A DNA stretch of 52,258 nucleotides, from the NCBI RefSeq assembly GCF_003248515.1, contig NZ_QFOB01000019.1:1-52258 (forward strand), read 5' to 3'. Below, piece by piece: positions 26,253 through 36,059 of this stretch (position 1 is the stretch's first letter; each line of letters begins with the position of its first letter). Origin of the DNA: Sphingomonas sp. Lineage in GTDB: Bacteria; Pseudomonadota; Alphaproteobacteria; Sphingomonadales; Sphingomonadaceae. The notes beneath the pieces were generated by a model. It was not told the DNA's origin and ran no database searches. It saw only the letters and a list, made by a program, of their open reading frames with translations. The translations under genes were made by a program, and so were the position numbers.

Positions 26253-27782
26253 ATGAACAGCTTGTTGCCATCATACGGAATTGCCGGATTCGCGCCACGC
26301 GCCATCGGCCTGGCGCTGGCCCTGTCGCTCGCCGGCTTCACCGGCGGCTGCGGCCGCAATACCAGCCGGGCCATCTCCACGGAGGCGCAGGCCGATAATC
26401 TCATCTCCGGTGGGGACTATGTCCGCGCGGCAGAAGCGCTTGAAAAGGCTTTGTCCTATGACAGCGATGATGCGAACCGATGGGTGAAGCTCGGCCGCGT
26501 GCGGCGCGATCTCGGCCAGCCCACCCAGGCCGCCACCGCCTTCCAGCAGGCCTTCGATCTCGATCCCGCCAATATCGAAGCGATGCAGAATCTCGCCGTC
26601 CTCTACATTTCGGGCCGCCAGTTTCAGGACGCCAAGCGCGTCGTCGATCCCCTGCTCTCGCTTTCGCCGAACGATATTGCCGGCGTGCTCGCATCGGGCG
26701 CGATCGCTTATTATGAGGAGCGTTATCCGGCCGCCGACAGGATCGCCGATCAGTTGATCGTGCTCGCCCCCGATTCGAAGGAGGGCTATCTCCTCAAGGC
26801 GCATGTCCTGGAGAAGACGGGGGATGCCGCCGCCGGCGCCCGCATCCTGGAAGATCGGCTGAAGGTCGTGCCCGACGATCCGGAACTCGCCGAACAGTTG
26901 CTGGCCCTCTATCGCAGCGTTGGGGATCTTTCCGGCGTGCGCTCCATTTCGGTGCGGCTGGCCACGCTGCGTCCGGATGATCCGCGCTATCAGCTGGAAA
27001 GCCTGCGCGCGTATCAGGCGAGCGGCGCGATCGAAGATCGTGAGCGGGTGACGACCCATATTCTCGGCCGGTATCGCAACAATCCCTCGGTGCTGGGGGC
27101 GCTCGCGGATTTCTGGAGCCGGGCGCTGCCGAAGGAGGAGGCATCGCGCCGGATCGTGCAGGCGGCGACCGCCACGTCCAGCGGCTCGGCCCGGGCTGCG
27201 CTGGCGGCGCGGCTGATCCGCATGGGCGTGTTCGGCCCGGCCGCCACCCTGCTCGATCCTGTCGCCTCCCAGCGCGTCACGACCGCCAACATCGATCTTC
27301 ATGCCATGCTCAGTTCGCTGCTGATGGCGCAGGGCAAGGTCGCCGCCGCGCGCGATCGCGCGGAAAAGGTGCTCGCCTTCGATGGCGGCAATGATGTCGC
27401 CCTGCTCACCCGCGCCCGCGCGCATCTGGCGGTGAAGGAATATGACAAGGCGCTCACCGATGCCCAGACGATCGTCGCCAACGATGCGAACGAGGCGGCC
27501 GCCCTGCTGATCGCACAAATCTATGCCACCCAGGGCAATGATCTGCTGGCATCCTCCGCTTATGCCGATGCCCAATCGGCCTCCCCGCGCAGCTTCAATG
27601 TGGTGCGGGCGCGCACCGACTGGCTGGTCAGCCGGAAGCGGGCGGGCGAGGCGGCGCAGGTTGCCGGGCTGTTCGCGCGACAGGTCAATAATGGCGATGC
27701 GTGGGCGCTCTATGCCCGTCTGTGCGGCGTCGCCAACGATCCGATTTGCCTGCTTCAGGCGCGCGCGCACGGAGCATCATGA
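26253..27782 (+). CDS. TPR-repeat protein of the exopolysaccharide locus
   Basis: A 509-residue protein with an N-terminal export signal (residues 14-33, with a weak lipobox-like FTGGC) followed by tandem TPR units, clearest at residues 45-150 (GDYVRAAEALEKALSYDSDD, ATAFQQAFDLDPANIEAMQN). It resembles the long TPR proteins of PEP-CTERM/exopolysaccharide systems, which act as periplasmic scaffolds. It diverges from the wza-like gene across about 218 bp, which must hold promoters for both. Its stop overlaps the glycosyltransferase start (ATGA). The binding partner is unknown. Confidence 0.86.
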   Translation: MNSLLPSYGIAGFAPRAIGLALALSLAGFTGGCGRNTSRAISTEAQADNLISGGDYVRAAEALEKALSYDSDDANRWVKLGRVRRDLGQPTQAATAFQQAFDLDPANIEAMQNLAVLYISGRQFQDAKRVVDPLLSLSPNDIAGVLASGAIAYYEERYPAADRIADQLIVLAPDSKEGYLLKAHVLEKTGDAAAGARILEDRLKVVPDDPELAEQLLALYRSVGDLSGVRSISVRLATLRPDDPRYQLESLRAYQASGAIEDRERVTTHILGRYRNNPSVLGALADFWSRALPKEEASRRIVQAATATSSGSARAALAARLIRMGVFGPAATLLDPVASQRVTTANIDLHAMLSSLLMAQGKVAAARDRAEKVLAFDGGNDVALLTRARAHLAVKEYDKALTDAQTIVANDANEAAALLIAQIYATQGNDLLASSAYADAQSASPRSFNVVRARTDWLVSRKRAGEAAQVAGLFARQVNNGDAWALYARLCGVANDPICLLQARAHGAS

Positions 27783-28564
27783 TCGCGATGGAAGGACAGG
27801 ACACCCCCGGCCCCGGCACGCTCGCGAAGACCGAATTTCTCGGCCTGGAATTCGATGGGCTGGATACGGCCGGCGCGCTCGACTGGATCGCCCGGCGATC
27901 CGCGGAAAGCCCGCTCGCTTATGTCGTGACGCCCAATGTCGATCATATGGTGCGCCTGCCCCGGCTGGGGCGCGATCTGCGCCGCGCCTATGAGGAAGCC
28001 GATCTGCTGCTGTGCGACAGTCAGGTTCTCGCCCGGCTCGGCCGGTTGGCCGGCGTGCAGCTCAAGGTGGCCCCCGGCAGCGATCTCACCAAGACGCTGT
28101 TCGAATCCCTGCTGGAGGAAGGCGACACGGTCTGCCTCGTCGGCGGCAAAGAGAGCTATGCCTCCCGGCTGGGCGAGCTCTATCCGCGCCTCACGATCGT
28201 CCAGCATGTGCCTCCCATGGGCCTGCTTCACGATCCGGCCGCGCGCTCGGCCGCCATCGGCGCGATCGAGGCGGCGCGCGCGCGCGTCACCCTGCTGGCC
28301 GTGGGATCGCCCCAGCAGGAGCTGATCGCGTTCGAGATGCAGCGTGCCGGCCGGGTGCGCGGCACGGCGCTCTGCGTGGGTGCGAGCGTCGATTTCCTGG
28401 TCGGCCAGGAAAAACGCGCGCCGCGCTGGGTGCAGAAGGCCAGCATGGAATGGGCGTGGCGCCTCGCCTCCAATCCGCGCCGCATGGCGAAGCGGTATCT
28501 CGTCGATTGCCCGGCCATCTTTCCGCTGATCTGGGATTGGGCGCGCAGGCGCCGGCAGGGCTGA
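27779..28564 (+). CDS. WecB/TagA/CpsF-family glycosyltransferase
   Basis: A 261-residue GT26 enzyme starting at ATG 27779 within the ATGA overlap with the TPR gene. Conserved parts are AYVVTPNVDHMVRLPR (the N-terminal donor site), EEADLLLCDSQVL, PGSDLTKTLFE and AVGSPQQELIAFEMQ, followed by CVGASVDFLVGQEKRAPRWVQK. Members transfer N-acetylmannosaminuronate, N-acetylmannosamine or glucose to a lipid-linked acceptor. Here it probably adds a sugar to the exopolysaccharide repeat; donor and acceptor are not decided by the sequence. Confidence 0.91.
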   Translation: MIAMEGQDTPGPGTLAKTEFLGLEFDGLDTAGALDWIARRSAESPLAYVVTPNVDHMVRLPRLGRDLRRAYEEADLLLCDSQVLARLGRLAGVQLKVAPGSDLTKTLFESLLEEGDTVCLVGGKESYASRLGELYPRLTIVQHVPPMGLLHDPAARSAAIGAIEAARARVTLLAVGSPQQELIAFEMQRAGRVRGTALCVGASVDFLVGQEKRAPRWVQKASMEWAWRLASNPRRMAKRYLVDCPAIFPLIWDWARRRRQG

Positions 28565-28626
28565 TCTTTCCAGCGCGGCACAGCGCTCTACACTCCCCCG
28601 ATCGAACGATGGGGAGGAGAGTCGCC

Positions 28627-29472
28627 ATGCTAAATCTGACGCGTCCTGACGGATCCCGGCCCGAGGATTTCCATGTCACGCGCCGCACCGCCGCCGGCAT
28701 GCTTTTCGCCGGCTATGCTGTGGCGGCCTTCTCCGCAGAGGCCGCGCCGATCACCACATCCTCGGATGGCCTCGTCACGGAATGGACGACGATCCCCAAC
28801 GGCGCCGCGAAAGCGCTGCCCGCCTTCGTCGCGCGCCCGGCCGTCAGCGGCCGACATCCGGCGATCCTGGTCGTCAACGAGGTGTTCGGCATCCACGAAT
28901 GGATCAAGGACATTTGCCGTCGGCTGGCGCAGGCCGGCTATGTCGCCGTCGCGCCGGACTTCTTCTATCGATCGGGCGTGGATTTGCCGGCCAAGTCGGA
29001 TCTGAAGGAGATCCTTGCGGTGGTAAGCCAGGCGAGCGACGATCAGGTGGATGGCGATGTACGCGCCACCACCGCCTGGATCAGGAAGCAGCCCTTCGCC
29101 AGACCCGCGGCGATCGGCATCACCGGCTTCTGCTGGGGCGGCCAGGTGGTGTGGCGCTCGGCGATGATCGATCCGGAGATCAAGGCGGGCGTCGCCCGGT
29201 ATGGCCAGCTCAAGAAGGTCAGCCTGCGCGCCGCCGAACTCAAGGCCCCCGTGCTCGGCTTCTATGGCGGCAAGGATCAGGGCATCACGCAGGAAGACGT
29301 GGCCGCGATGCGCGGCGCCCTGAAGGCGGCCGGCAGGAAGGACGAGATCATCGTCTATCCGGATGCCCAGCACGGCTTCCTCGCGGATTATCGCGCCAGC
29401 TATGACGAGCCCGCCGCGAAGGATGCCTGGCCGAAACTGCTGGCCTTCATGAAGGCGCATGGCGTGGGCTGA
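28627..29472 (+). CDS. Dienelactone hydrolase family protein, Tat-exported
   Basis: A 281-residue alpha/beta hydrolase starting at ATG 28627, preceded by GGGGAGGAG at about 6 nt. Residues 17-40 form a twin-arginine signal (VTRRTAAGMLFAGYAVAAFS). The catalytic set of dienelactone hydrolases is visible: C169 in GITGFCWGG, D217 in GGKDQG and H249 in YPDAQHGF, with E85 in VVNEVFG. The family hydrolyses dienelactones and related esters; the natural substrate is not evident. It stands alone, 62 bp after the glycosyltransferase, and is probably a separate transcript. Confidence 0.9.
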   Translation: MLNLTRPDGSRPEDFHVTRRTAAGMLFAGYAVAAFSAEAAPITTSSDGLVTEWTTIPNGAAKALPAFVARPAVSGRHPAILVVNEVFGIHEWIKDICRRLAQAGYVAVAPDFFYRSGVDLPAKSDLKEILAVVSQASDDQVDGDVRATTAWIRKQPFARPAAIGITGFCWGGQVVWRSAMIDPEIKAGVARYGQLKKVSLRAAELKAPVLGFYGGKDQGITQEDVAAMRGALKAAGRKDEIIVYPDAQHGFLADYRASYDEPAAKDAWPKLLAFMKAHGVG

Positions 29473-29589
29473 GCCCGCTTCTCACCCTTCCCCGCGCCTG
29501 CACGGGCTCCACACGAGCGGGGAGCACGGCGCCTTGCGCTTCCCGGCCCTTTTCGCCCACCTTGGCGGGAGAGACGCGAAGGGGGACAT

Positions 29590-32500
29590 ATGCGGTTATC
29601 GGGCAGGCTCACGACGGCGCTCATCGCCCTGCTCGGCTCGGCCGCGCTTCCCGCCCAGACGCCGCCGGCCGCCGGCACGCCCGCTTTCACCCAGCCCGCT
29701 GCCTCGCCGGATGGCCGCATGATCGCCTTCGCCAGCGGCGGAGACATATGGGAGGTCGCCGCCACCGGCGGCCCCGCCCACCTGCTCGTCACCGATGCCG
29801 CCACCGAGGCGCGGCCGCTCTATTCGCCGGACGGCCGCCGGATCGCCTTCACCTCCACGCGCGGCGGCGGCACCAACATCTATCTGCTCGATCTGGCGAG
29901 CGGCGCCGTCACCCGGCTGACATGGGGCGAGGCGAACGAGGAACTGGATAGCTGGTCGGCGGACGGCAAATGGCTCTATTTCGCCTCGGCCGCCAACGAT
30001 CCCGGCGGCACGCCGGATATCTATCGCGTCTCGGCGGAGGGCGGCACGCCGATCGAGGTGAGCCGGGAGGATTATCTTTCCGAATATCAGGCAGCCCCCT
30101 CGCCTGACGGCGCGACGATCGCGATCGTGGCGCGCGGCATCAGCTTCAGCCAGTGGTGGCGCAACGGGCACAGCCATATCGACGAGAGTGAGATCTGGCT
30201 GAAGCCGCTGGCGGGCGCGGGCGCCTATCGCAAATTGCTGGCGGGCGGCGCCAAGCGGGCATGGCCCATGTGGCGCCCCGGCGGCGCCGGCATCATCTTC
30301 ATGAGCGATCGTTCGGGCACGGAAAATCTGTGGGAGGTGCCGGTGGCCGGCGGAGAGCCGACCCAGTTGACCCGCTTCACGGATGGCAGGCTGCTCTTTC
30401 CGACGATGGCGGCGGACGGCAAGGCGATCCTGTTCGAACGCGGCATGGCGGTATGGCGCTACGATCCCGCCACCGGCAAGGCGGCCGAGGTGCCGATCAC
30501 GTTGCGCGGCGCGCCCGCCACCGAGGGCAAACGCCATATGGGAGTCGGCAGCTTCACGCGCCTCTCCGTCTCGCCGGACGGGCAGAAGGTGGCGGTGATC
30601 GGCCATGGCGAGATATTCGCCGCGCCCGCCAAGGAAGGCGGCGCGGCGCAGCGCATCACCGAAAGCGTCGGCGCCGAGCGCGAAGTGATCTGGTCGCCCG
30701 ATTCGCGCCGGATCGCCTATGTCAGCGAACGCGGGCTGGATCGCCGCCTCGCCGAATATGACGTGGCGGCCGAACGTGAGACCCCCCTCACCACCGCCGG
30801 GATCGCGACGGCGCCGGCTTATGCGCCGGACGGGAAATCGATCATCTATGTGAAGGATGATCGGGAGCTTCACCTGCTCACGCTCGCCACCCCCGGCAGG
30901 CCTGCCACGGATCGGATCCTGTTCACCGGCACGCTCGCCACGGACGAGGATGGCCTGCGCCCGGTCTGGTCGCCGGACGGGCGCTGGATCGCCTTCCCTC
31001 TCTTTGACCGACGCTCGTTCGTGAACGTGCACGTCGTGCCGGCGGCCGGGGGAGAGGCCCGGCCCGTCAGCTTCCTCGGCAACGGCCAGATGAGCCGGAT
31101 CGCGTGGAGCCCGGACGGCAAATATCTGCTGATCGATACCGCGCAGCGCAGCGAGGCGAGCCGCATCGTCCGCATCGATCTGCTGCCCCACGTCCCCCGC
31201 TACAAGGAGGATGTGTTCCGCGATCTCTTCAAGCCCAAGCCGCCCGGCGATCCGGCACCCGATGCGCCAGACGCGCCGAAGGCTCCACCCAGGCCGCTCC
31301 CCATCGCGAAGAAGGCCGGCAAGAGCGCGCCTGCGCCCGCCAGGCCCGCCGTGCCACCTGTGGAGATCGTGTGGGAGGGGTTGCGCGATCGGGCGACGAT
31401 CCTGCCGCTCGGCCTGTCGGCGGAGCAGCCGATCATCTCGTCGGACGGCAAGACACTCGTCTTCCGCGCCAGCGCCAAGGGGCAGGACAATCTCTACAGC
31501 TACAATCTCGACGAGTTGGCGACGGAGACACCCGTCGCCCAGCAGATCAGCGCGAGCGACCGCCCCAAGATTGACGCCGCGCTGACGGCGGACGGAAAGA
31601 CGCTCGTCTATCTTGATGGCGGTCGCATCGTCTCCACCCCGCTCGAAAAGCCGGCGCCCAAGGCGATCGCCGTCAGTGGCGAGATGGACGTGGATTTCGC
31701 GACCGAAAAGCAGATCCTGTTCAACGAGGCGTGGAGCGTGCTCGATCGTTATTTCTTCGATCCCGCCTTCAACGGCCGTGACTGGAAGGCGCTGCGCGCC
31801 CGCTATCAGCCCTTCGTCGACGGAGCCCGCACGCCGGACGAGCTGCGCCGCGTGATCGGGCTGATGATCGGGGAGCTGGACGCCTCCCATTCCGGCATTT
31901 CCCGCCCGCGTCGCGGCCCCGGATCATTGCCGCAGGGGCGGGTCGGAATGCTCGGCCTGCGCTTCGATCGCGGCGCCTATGAAGGGGGACGCGGCCTCGT
32001 CGTCAGCGAGGTCGTGCCCCTCTCGCCCGCCGCGATCGAAGGCAGGATCGTGGCTGGCGAACGCATCGTCAGCGTCGATGGCAAGCCGATCGGCCCGCAC
32101 GACAATCTGGATGCGCTGCTGGAAAATCGCGTGGGCCAGCGCGTCGCCATCGGCATCGCCGGCGCGGCCGGCACCCGCAAGGTGATGCTGAAGCCCGTCT
32201 CGCTCACCACGATCGATGGCCTCGCCTATCGCGGCTGGGTGGATCGCAGGCGGGCCTATGTGGCCAGGATATCCGGCAACCGGCTCGGCTATGTTCACCT
32301 CGCGGATATGAGCGCCGATTCGCTCGACCAGCTCTATCTGGATCTGGACGCGGATAATCAGGCGAAGCAGGGCGTCGTCATCGATATCCGCAACAACAAT
32401 GGCGGCTTCATCAACGGCTATGCGCTCGATGTCTTTACGCGCCGCAATTATCTGACGCTGGAGCCGCGCGGCCTCTATCGCTTCCCGGCGCGGCAGGTGC

Positions 32501-32844
32501 TGGGCCAGCGCGCGCTGGGGCTGCCGACAGTATTGCTGACCAACGAAAGCTCGCTTTCCGACGCGGAGGATTTCACCGAGGGATATCGCGCGCTGGGGCT
32601 CGGCAAGGTCGTCGGCCAGCCGACCGCCGGCTGGATCATCTACACCCGATCCGAAACGCTGATCGACGGATCCACCGTCCGCGTGCCCGGCTGGCGCGTC
32701 CGTACGGCGGCCGGCGAGGATATGGAGATGCATCCGAGGCCGGTGGACCTGCCCGTCGAGCGCCCGCTGGGCGAAACCGCGGCGGGCACGGACGCGCAAC
32801 TGGAGGCCGCGGTGAAGCAGTTGCTGGGAGCGACCGGGGAATAG
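29590..32844 (+). CDS. Tricorn-like S41 peptidase with beta-propeller
   Basis: A 1084-residue secreted protein with a signal peptide at residues 1-22. Two TolB/WD40-like propeller regions occupy about residues 30-650, with repeated SPDGRxIAF-type blades (ASPDGRMIAFASGGD, YSPDGRRIAFTSTRGG). A Pro/Lys-rich linker near 550-590 separates them. A tricorn C1-like region, a PDZ domain (about 780-870, LGLRFDRGAYEGGRGLVV) and the S41 protease core follow, including NESSLSDAEDF where S990-D991 fits the tricorn nucleophile pair. It is a periplasmic or surface processing peptidase; the substrate is unknown. RBS AAGGGGGAC precedes the ATG. It converges with secF. Confidence 0.93.
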   Translation: MRLSGRLTTALIALLGSAALPAQTPPAAGTPAFTQPAASPDGRMIAFASGGDIWEVAATGGPAHLLVTDAATEARPLYSPDGRRIAFTSTRGGGTNIYLLDLASGAVTRLTWGEANEELDSWSADGKWLYFASAANDPGGTPDIYRVSAEGGTPIEVSREDYLSEYQAAPSPDGATIAIVARGISFSQWWRNGHSHIDESEIWLKPLAGAGAYRKLLAGGAKRAWPMWRPGGAGIIFMSDRSGTENLWEVPVAGGEPTQLTRFTDGRLLFPTMAADGKAILFERGMAVWRYDPATGKAAEVPITLRGAPATEGKRHMGVGSFTRLSVSPDGQKVAVIGHGEIFAAPAKEGGAAQRITESVGAEREVIWSPDSRRIAYVSERGLDRRLAEYDVAAERETPLTTAGIATAPAYAPDGKSIIYVKDDRELHLLTLATPGRPATDRILFTGTLATDEDGLRPVWSPDGRWIAFPLFDRRSFVNVHVVPAAGGEARPVSFLGNGQMSRIAWSPDGKYLLIDTAQRSEASRIVRIDLLPHVPRYKEDVFRDLFKPKPPGDPAPDAPDAPKAPPRPLPIAKKAGKSAPAPARPAVPPVEIVWEGLRDRATILPLGLSAEQPIISSDGKTLVFRASAKGQDNLYSYNLDELATETPVAQQISASDRPKIDAALTADGKTLVYLDGGRIVSTPLEKPAPKAIAVSGEMDVDFATEKQILFNEAWSVLDRYFFDPAFNGRDWKALRARYQPFVDGARTPDELRRVIGLMIGELDASHSGISRPRRGPGSLPQGRVGMLGLRFDRGAYEGGRGLVVSEVVPLSPAAIEGRIVAGERIVSVDGKPIGPHDNLDALLENRVGQRVAIGIAGAAGTRKVMLKPVSLTTIDGLAYRGWVDRRRAYVARISGNRLGYVHLADMSADSLDQLYLDLDADNQAKQGVVIDIRNNNGGFINGYALDVFTRRNYLTLEPRGLYRFPARQVLGQRALGLPTVLLTNESSLSDAEDFTEGYRALGLGKVVGQPTAGWIIYTRSETLIDGSTVRVPGWRVRTAAGEDMEMHPRPVDLPVERPLGETAAGTDAQLEAAVKQLLGATGE

Positions 32845-32853
32845 GTATTACGG

Positions 32854-32876
32854 GGCGCCGGCGGGAACCCGGCGCC
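32854..32876. terminator. Bidirectional terminator hairpin between Tricorn-like gene and secF
   Basis: GGCGCCGG (32854-32861) pairs with CCGGCGCC (32869-32876) around a 7-nt loop, 10 bp after the Tricorn-like stop. A second hairpin, CCCGC-TTTC-GCGGG at 32904-32917, lies nearer the secF stop. The convergent layout supports termination from both sides, although T tracts are lacking. Confidence 0.45.
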
Positions 32877-32931
32877 GCAAACGATGCACCCGAATGTCCG
32901 GCCCCCGCTTTCGCGGGAGGCGGCCGATGCT

Positions 32932-33894
32932 CTAGCCGACCCGCTCGGCGCGGCTCGAAGGGCCGCCCTTCTTCGGCGTGGCCGCGAAGGGCTGCGGCTT
33001 GAGGCCCAGCGAGATGAGCAGCGAGCTGGAAACGTAGATCGAGCTGTAGGTGCCCACGATCACGCCCAGCATCATCGCCGCGGTGAAGCCGCGCAGCACC
33101 GGGCCGCCGAACACCAGCATCGCGCCCAGCGCCAGCAGGATCGTCACCGAGGTCATCACCGTGCGCGGCAGCGTCTCATTCACCGAAAGATCGATCAGCG
33201 CGCGCATGTCCATCTGGCGATATTTGCGCATATTCTCGCGGATGCGATCGTCGATCACGATCTTGTCGTTGATCGAATAGCCGATGATCGTCAGCACGGC
33301 GGCCACGATGTTGAGATCGAATTCCAGCCGGGTAAGCGCGAAGAAGCCCACCGTCACCAGCAGATCGTGCCCGATCGCAACGAAGGTGGAGACGCCGAAC
33401 TGCCATTCGTAGCGAAACCACGAAAACAGCGCGATCATGAACACCGCGACGAATACCGCGATCAGGCCGTTGCGGATCAGCTCACCCGAAACCTTGCCGG
33501 AAACCGTCTCGGCACGATTGAAGGTCACGCCCGGATAGCGCTTGGAAAGATCATCCTGCACGGCGCGAACCAGCCGGTTGGTCGCCCCCTCGTCGGTGCT
33601 CGTGGGCATAGGCAGACGGATCGAGACCGTATCGGCCGCGCCGAATTGCTGGAGCGCGGCATCGCCCACGCCCAGATGATCCACCTCGCCGCGCAACTGA
33701 TCCAGAACGGGCGGCTGCTTGAAATGCGCCTCGATCATCACGCCGCCGACGAAATCGACGCCCAGATTGAGGCCGCGCACGCCCACCAGCACGGCAGCCG
33801 CGATCGTCAGCAGCATGGTGAGCCCGAACGCCCAGTGGCGCAGGCGCACGAAGCCGATATTGGTATTGTCGGGAACGAGCTTCAGAAGGCGCAT
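32932..33894 (-). CDS. secF: Protein translocase subunit SecF
   Basis: A 320-residue SecF with TM1 at about residues 20-40, the conserved GLNLGVDFVGGVMIE motif, a periplasmic loop, and five helices from about residue 135 containing GYSINDKIVIDDRIREN. SecF works with SecD to pull exported proteins from the Sec channel using the proton-motive force. It follows secD by 16 bp and is the last gene of yajC-secD-secF. The C-terminus is a short basic tail (KPQPFAATPKKGGPSSRAER). Confidence 0.96.
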   Translation of the reverse strand: MRLLKLVPDNTNIGFVRLRHWAFGLTMLLTIAAAVLVGVRGLNLGVDFVGGVMIEAHFKQPPVLDQLRGEVDHLGVGDAALQQFGAADTVSIRLPMPTSTDEGATNRLVRAVQDDLSKRYPGVTFNRAETVSGKVSGELIRNGLIAVFVAVFMIALFSWFRYEWQFGVSTFVAIGHDLLVTVGFFALTRLEFDLNIVAAVLTIIGYSINDKIVIDDRIRENMRKYRQMDMRALIDLSVNETLPRTVMTSVTILLALGAMLVFGGPVLRGFTAAMMLGVIVGTYSSIYVSSSLLISLGLKPQPFAATPKKGGPSSRAERVG

Positions 33895-33910
33895 GTCTCT
33901 CTCCCGCCGC

Positions 33911-35509
33911 TCAAATCGTGATTTCGGTGGGCCGCGCGCGCCGGATCCAGAGCGCGACCAGCATCCGCGTGAAAAGCACGGCGGTAAACACGCTGGTGGC
34001 GATGCCGATCAGCAGCACGACCGCGAAGCCCTTCACCGGGCCGGAGCCCAGAGCGAGCATAATGAGGCCGGAAATGGCGTGCACCGTATTCGCCTCGAAG
34101 ATGGTGCGGCTGGCTTCCTTGTAGCCCAATTCCACCGACTGGATCACGTTGCGGCCGCGCCGCCTTTCCTCGCGGATGCGCTCGTTGATCAGCACGTTGG
34201 CGTCCACCGCCGTGCCGATCGTCAGCACGAAGCCGGCGATGCCCGGCAGCGTCAGCGTCGCGTTCAGCAGCGCCATCACCGCGAGGATGACGAAGATGTT
34301 CAGCACCACGGCAAGGTTCGCATAGACGCCGAAGCGGCCATAGGTGACGAGCATGAACACGATGACCGCGACGGAGGCGATGATCGAGGCGACCACGCCC
34401 GCATGGATCGAATCCGCGCCCAGCTGCGCGCCCACCGTGCGCTCCTCGATCACCTTCAGCGCCACCGGCAGCTTGCCCGATCGCAGCGCGATGGCGAGCT
34501 GGTTGGCGCTGTCGACGGTGAAGCTGCCGCTGATCTGCGCGTTGCCGCCCAGGATCGGCTCGTTGATGTTCGGCGCGGAAAGCACCGATCCGTCGAGGAT
34601 CATGGCGAAGGGCTTGCCGGTATTTTCCTGCGTCACCCGCGCGAACTTGCGGCCGCCCTCGGCGTTGAACTTGATCGAGACGATCGGCTGCTGATTCTGG
34701 TCGTTGCCCACCTGCGCATCGATCAGATCGTCACCCGAAATGATGACGCGGCGCTGCACGGCGATCGTGGGCGTGCCGCCCGGATTGCCCGGATAAGGCA
34801 CGATCTGGCTGCCCGGAGGCGCGCGGCCGGCGGCCACCGATGCGGGATCGGCCGAAAGATCAACGAGCTTGAATTCCAGCTTGGCGGTCTTGCCCAGCAG
34901 CGCCTTCAGGCCCGCCGGATCCGCCAGACCCGGCACCTGGACGAGAATGCGATCTTTGCCTTCGCGCACGATCGTCGGCTCGCGCGTGCCGAGTTCGTCG
35001 ATGCGCTTGCGCACCACTTCGGTCGCGGTGTTCATCGCGCTGTCTACGGCGGCGTCGAGGCCGGCCTGCGTCGGCGTCATCACGATGCGGGTGGAATCCA
35101 CCACCGCGACATTCCAGTCGCGCTGGCCGGTCACGCCCACGGCCGCTGTCTGCTGGCGGGCGCGTTCCACCGCCGCATCCAGCTGCGCGATATCGCGCAC
35201 GAAAAAGGAGATGCGGCCGTTCGCCGTGGAAATGTCGCCGATGCCGATTTTGGTGTCGCCGCGCCGCATCTCGGTGCGGATCGTGTCTTCCATCTTCGCC
35301 AGATTCTGCTTGGCGAGATCGGCGGTGTCCGCCTCCAGCTTCAGATGGCTGCCGCCGGAAAGATCGAGGCCGAGATTGATGCGCGGCATCCCGCCCAGGC
35401 CGAGGCCCTTCGCGGTCGATTCGGGCATGAGGCTGGGAATGGCGACCAGCACGCCTGCGAGCAGGACGAGGAGGATCCCCCAGACCTTCCAGCGCGGAAA
35501 ATCGAGCAC
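33911..35509 (-). CDS. secD: Protein translocase subunit SecD
   Basis: A 532-residue SecD from GTG 35509 (VLDFPRWKVWGILL), the usual SecD beginning; a 17-residue extension to 35560 overlaps yajC and is unlikely. TM1 is near residues 9-28. Conserved parts are GLDLSGGSHLKLEADT, the P1 periplasmic domain, and the five-helix C-terminal bundle with TLPGIAGFVLTIGTAVDANVL and INERIREE. It partners SecF in protein export. yajC, secD and secF are contiguous on the minus strand. Confidence 0.95.
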   Translation of the reverse strand: MLDFPRWKVWGILLVLLAGVLVAIPSLMPESTAKGLGLGGMPRINLGLDLSGGSHLKLEADTADLAKQNLAKMEDTIRTEMRRGDTKIGIGDISTANGRISFFVRDIAQLDAAVERARQQTAAVGVTGQRDWNVAVVDSTRIVMTPTQAGLDAAVDSAMNTATEVVRKRIDELGTREPTIVREGKDRILVQVPGLADPAGLKALLGKTAKLEFKLVDLSADPASVAAGRAPPGSQIVPYPGNPGGTPTIAVQRRVIISGDDLIDAQVGNDQNQQPIVSIKFNAEGGRKFARVTQENTGKPFAMILDGSVLSAPNINEPILGGNAQISGSFTVDSANQLAIALRSGKLPVALKVIEERTVGAQLGADSIHAGVVASIIASVAVIVFMLVTYGRFGVYANLAVVLNIFVILAVMALLNATLTLPGIAGFVLTIGTAVDANVLINERIREERRRGRNVIQSVELGYKEASRTIFEANTVHAISGLIMLALGSGPVKGFAVVLLIGIATSVFTAVLFTRMLVALWIRRARPTEITI

Positions 35510-35525
35510 GGTGCGGCTTTCCCGA

Positions 35526-35867
35526 TCAGTCGTTGGCGGGCTTGGAGCCCGAGCGGACATCCGAAAGCGTCGACTTGACGGCGCGGACCTTCACGTTCGG
35601 GCCCAGCTCCAGCTCCACTTCCTCGCCATCGACCTTCACGACCTTGCCGATCAGGCCGCCGGCGGTGACGACGACATCGCCCTTCTTGGCGCTGTCGATC
35701 AGCTGGCGCTGTTCCTTCATCCGCTTCTGCTGCGGGCGGATGAGGAGCAGATAGAAAATGCCGAAGATCAGGATCAGCGGCGCCATCTGCAGCAGGAGCG
35801 GCATGAAGCCGCCGCTGCCCTGGGCTGCGGCGCCTGTGGACTGGGCAAAAGCGGGGGATGCGAACAT
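35526..35867 (-). CDS. yajC: Preprotein translocase subunit YajC
   Basis: A 113-residue YajC starting at ATG 35867. One membrane helix (LLLQMAPLILIFGIFYLLLI) is followed by RPQQKRMKEQRQLI and the conserved GDVVVTAGGLIGKVVKV segment. YajC associates with SecDF. The gene precedes secD by 16 bp. The frame opens at 35918, but that extension lacks family similarity. Confidence 0.95.
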   Translation of the reverse strand: MFASPAFAQSTGAAAQGSGGFMPLLLQMAPLILIFGIFYLLLIRPQQKRMKEQRQLIDSAKKGDVVVTAGGLIGKVVKVDGEEVELELGPNVKVRAVKSTLSDVRSGSKPAND

Positions 35868-36059
35868 GCAGTCTCTCAAGCGTCCGGAATGGGGCGCGGC
35901 CACGCAGGCGGGCGGCACCGGGAAGAAGGCGCGCGCCTATCACGATCGGCACTTTGGGCGCAATGGCCGCGCCGTGCGGACAATATGATGAGCGGTGCGC
36001 AATCCGTTCGCCACCGCTTGCCAAGCCCGCAACCTGCCACTAGGGGGCTCGGCCTTGGT

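Noticed and set aside
33719..35578. Plus-strand open frame (about 619 codons) across secD
   Set aside because: Antisense of a firmly identified secD; Arg/His-rich, no homology.
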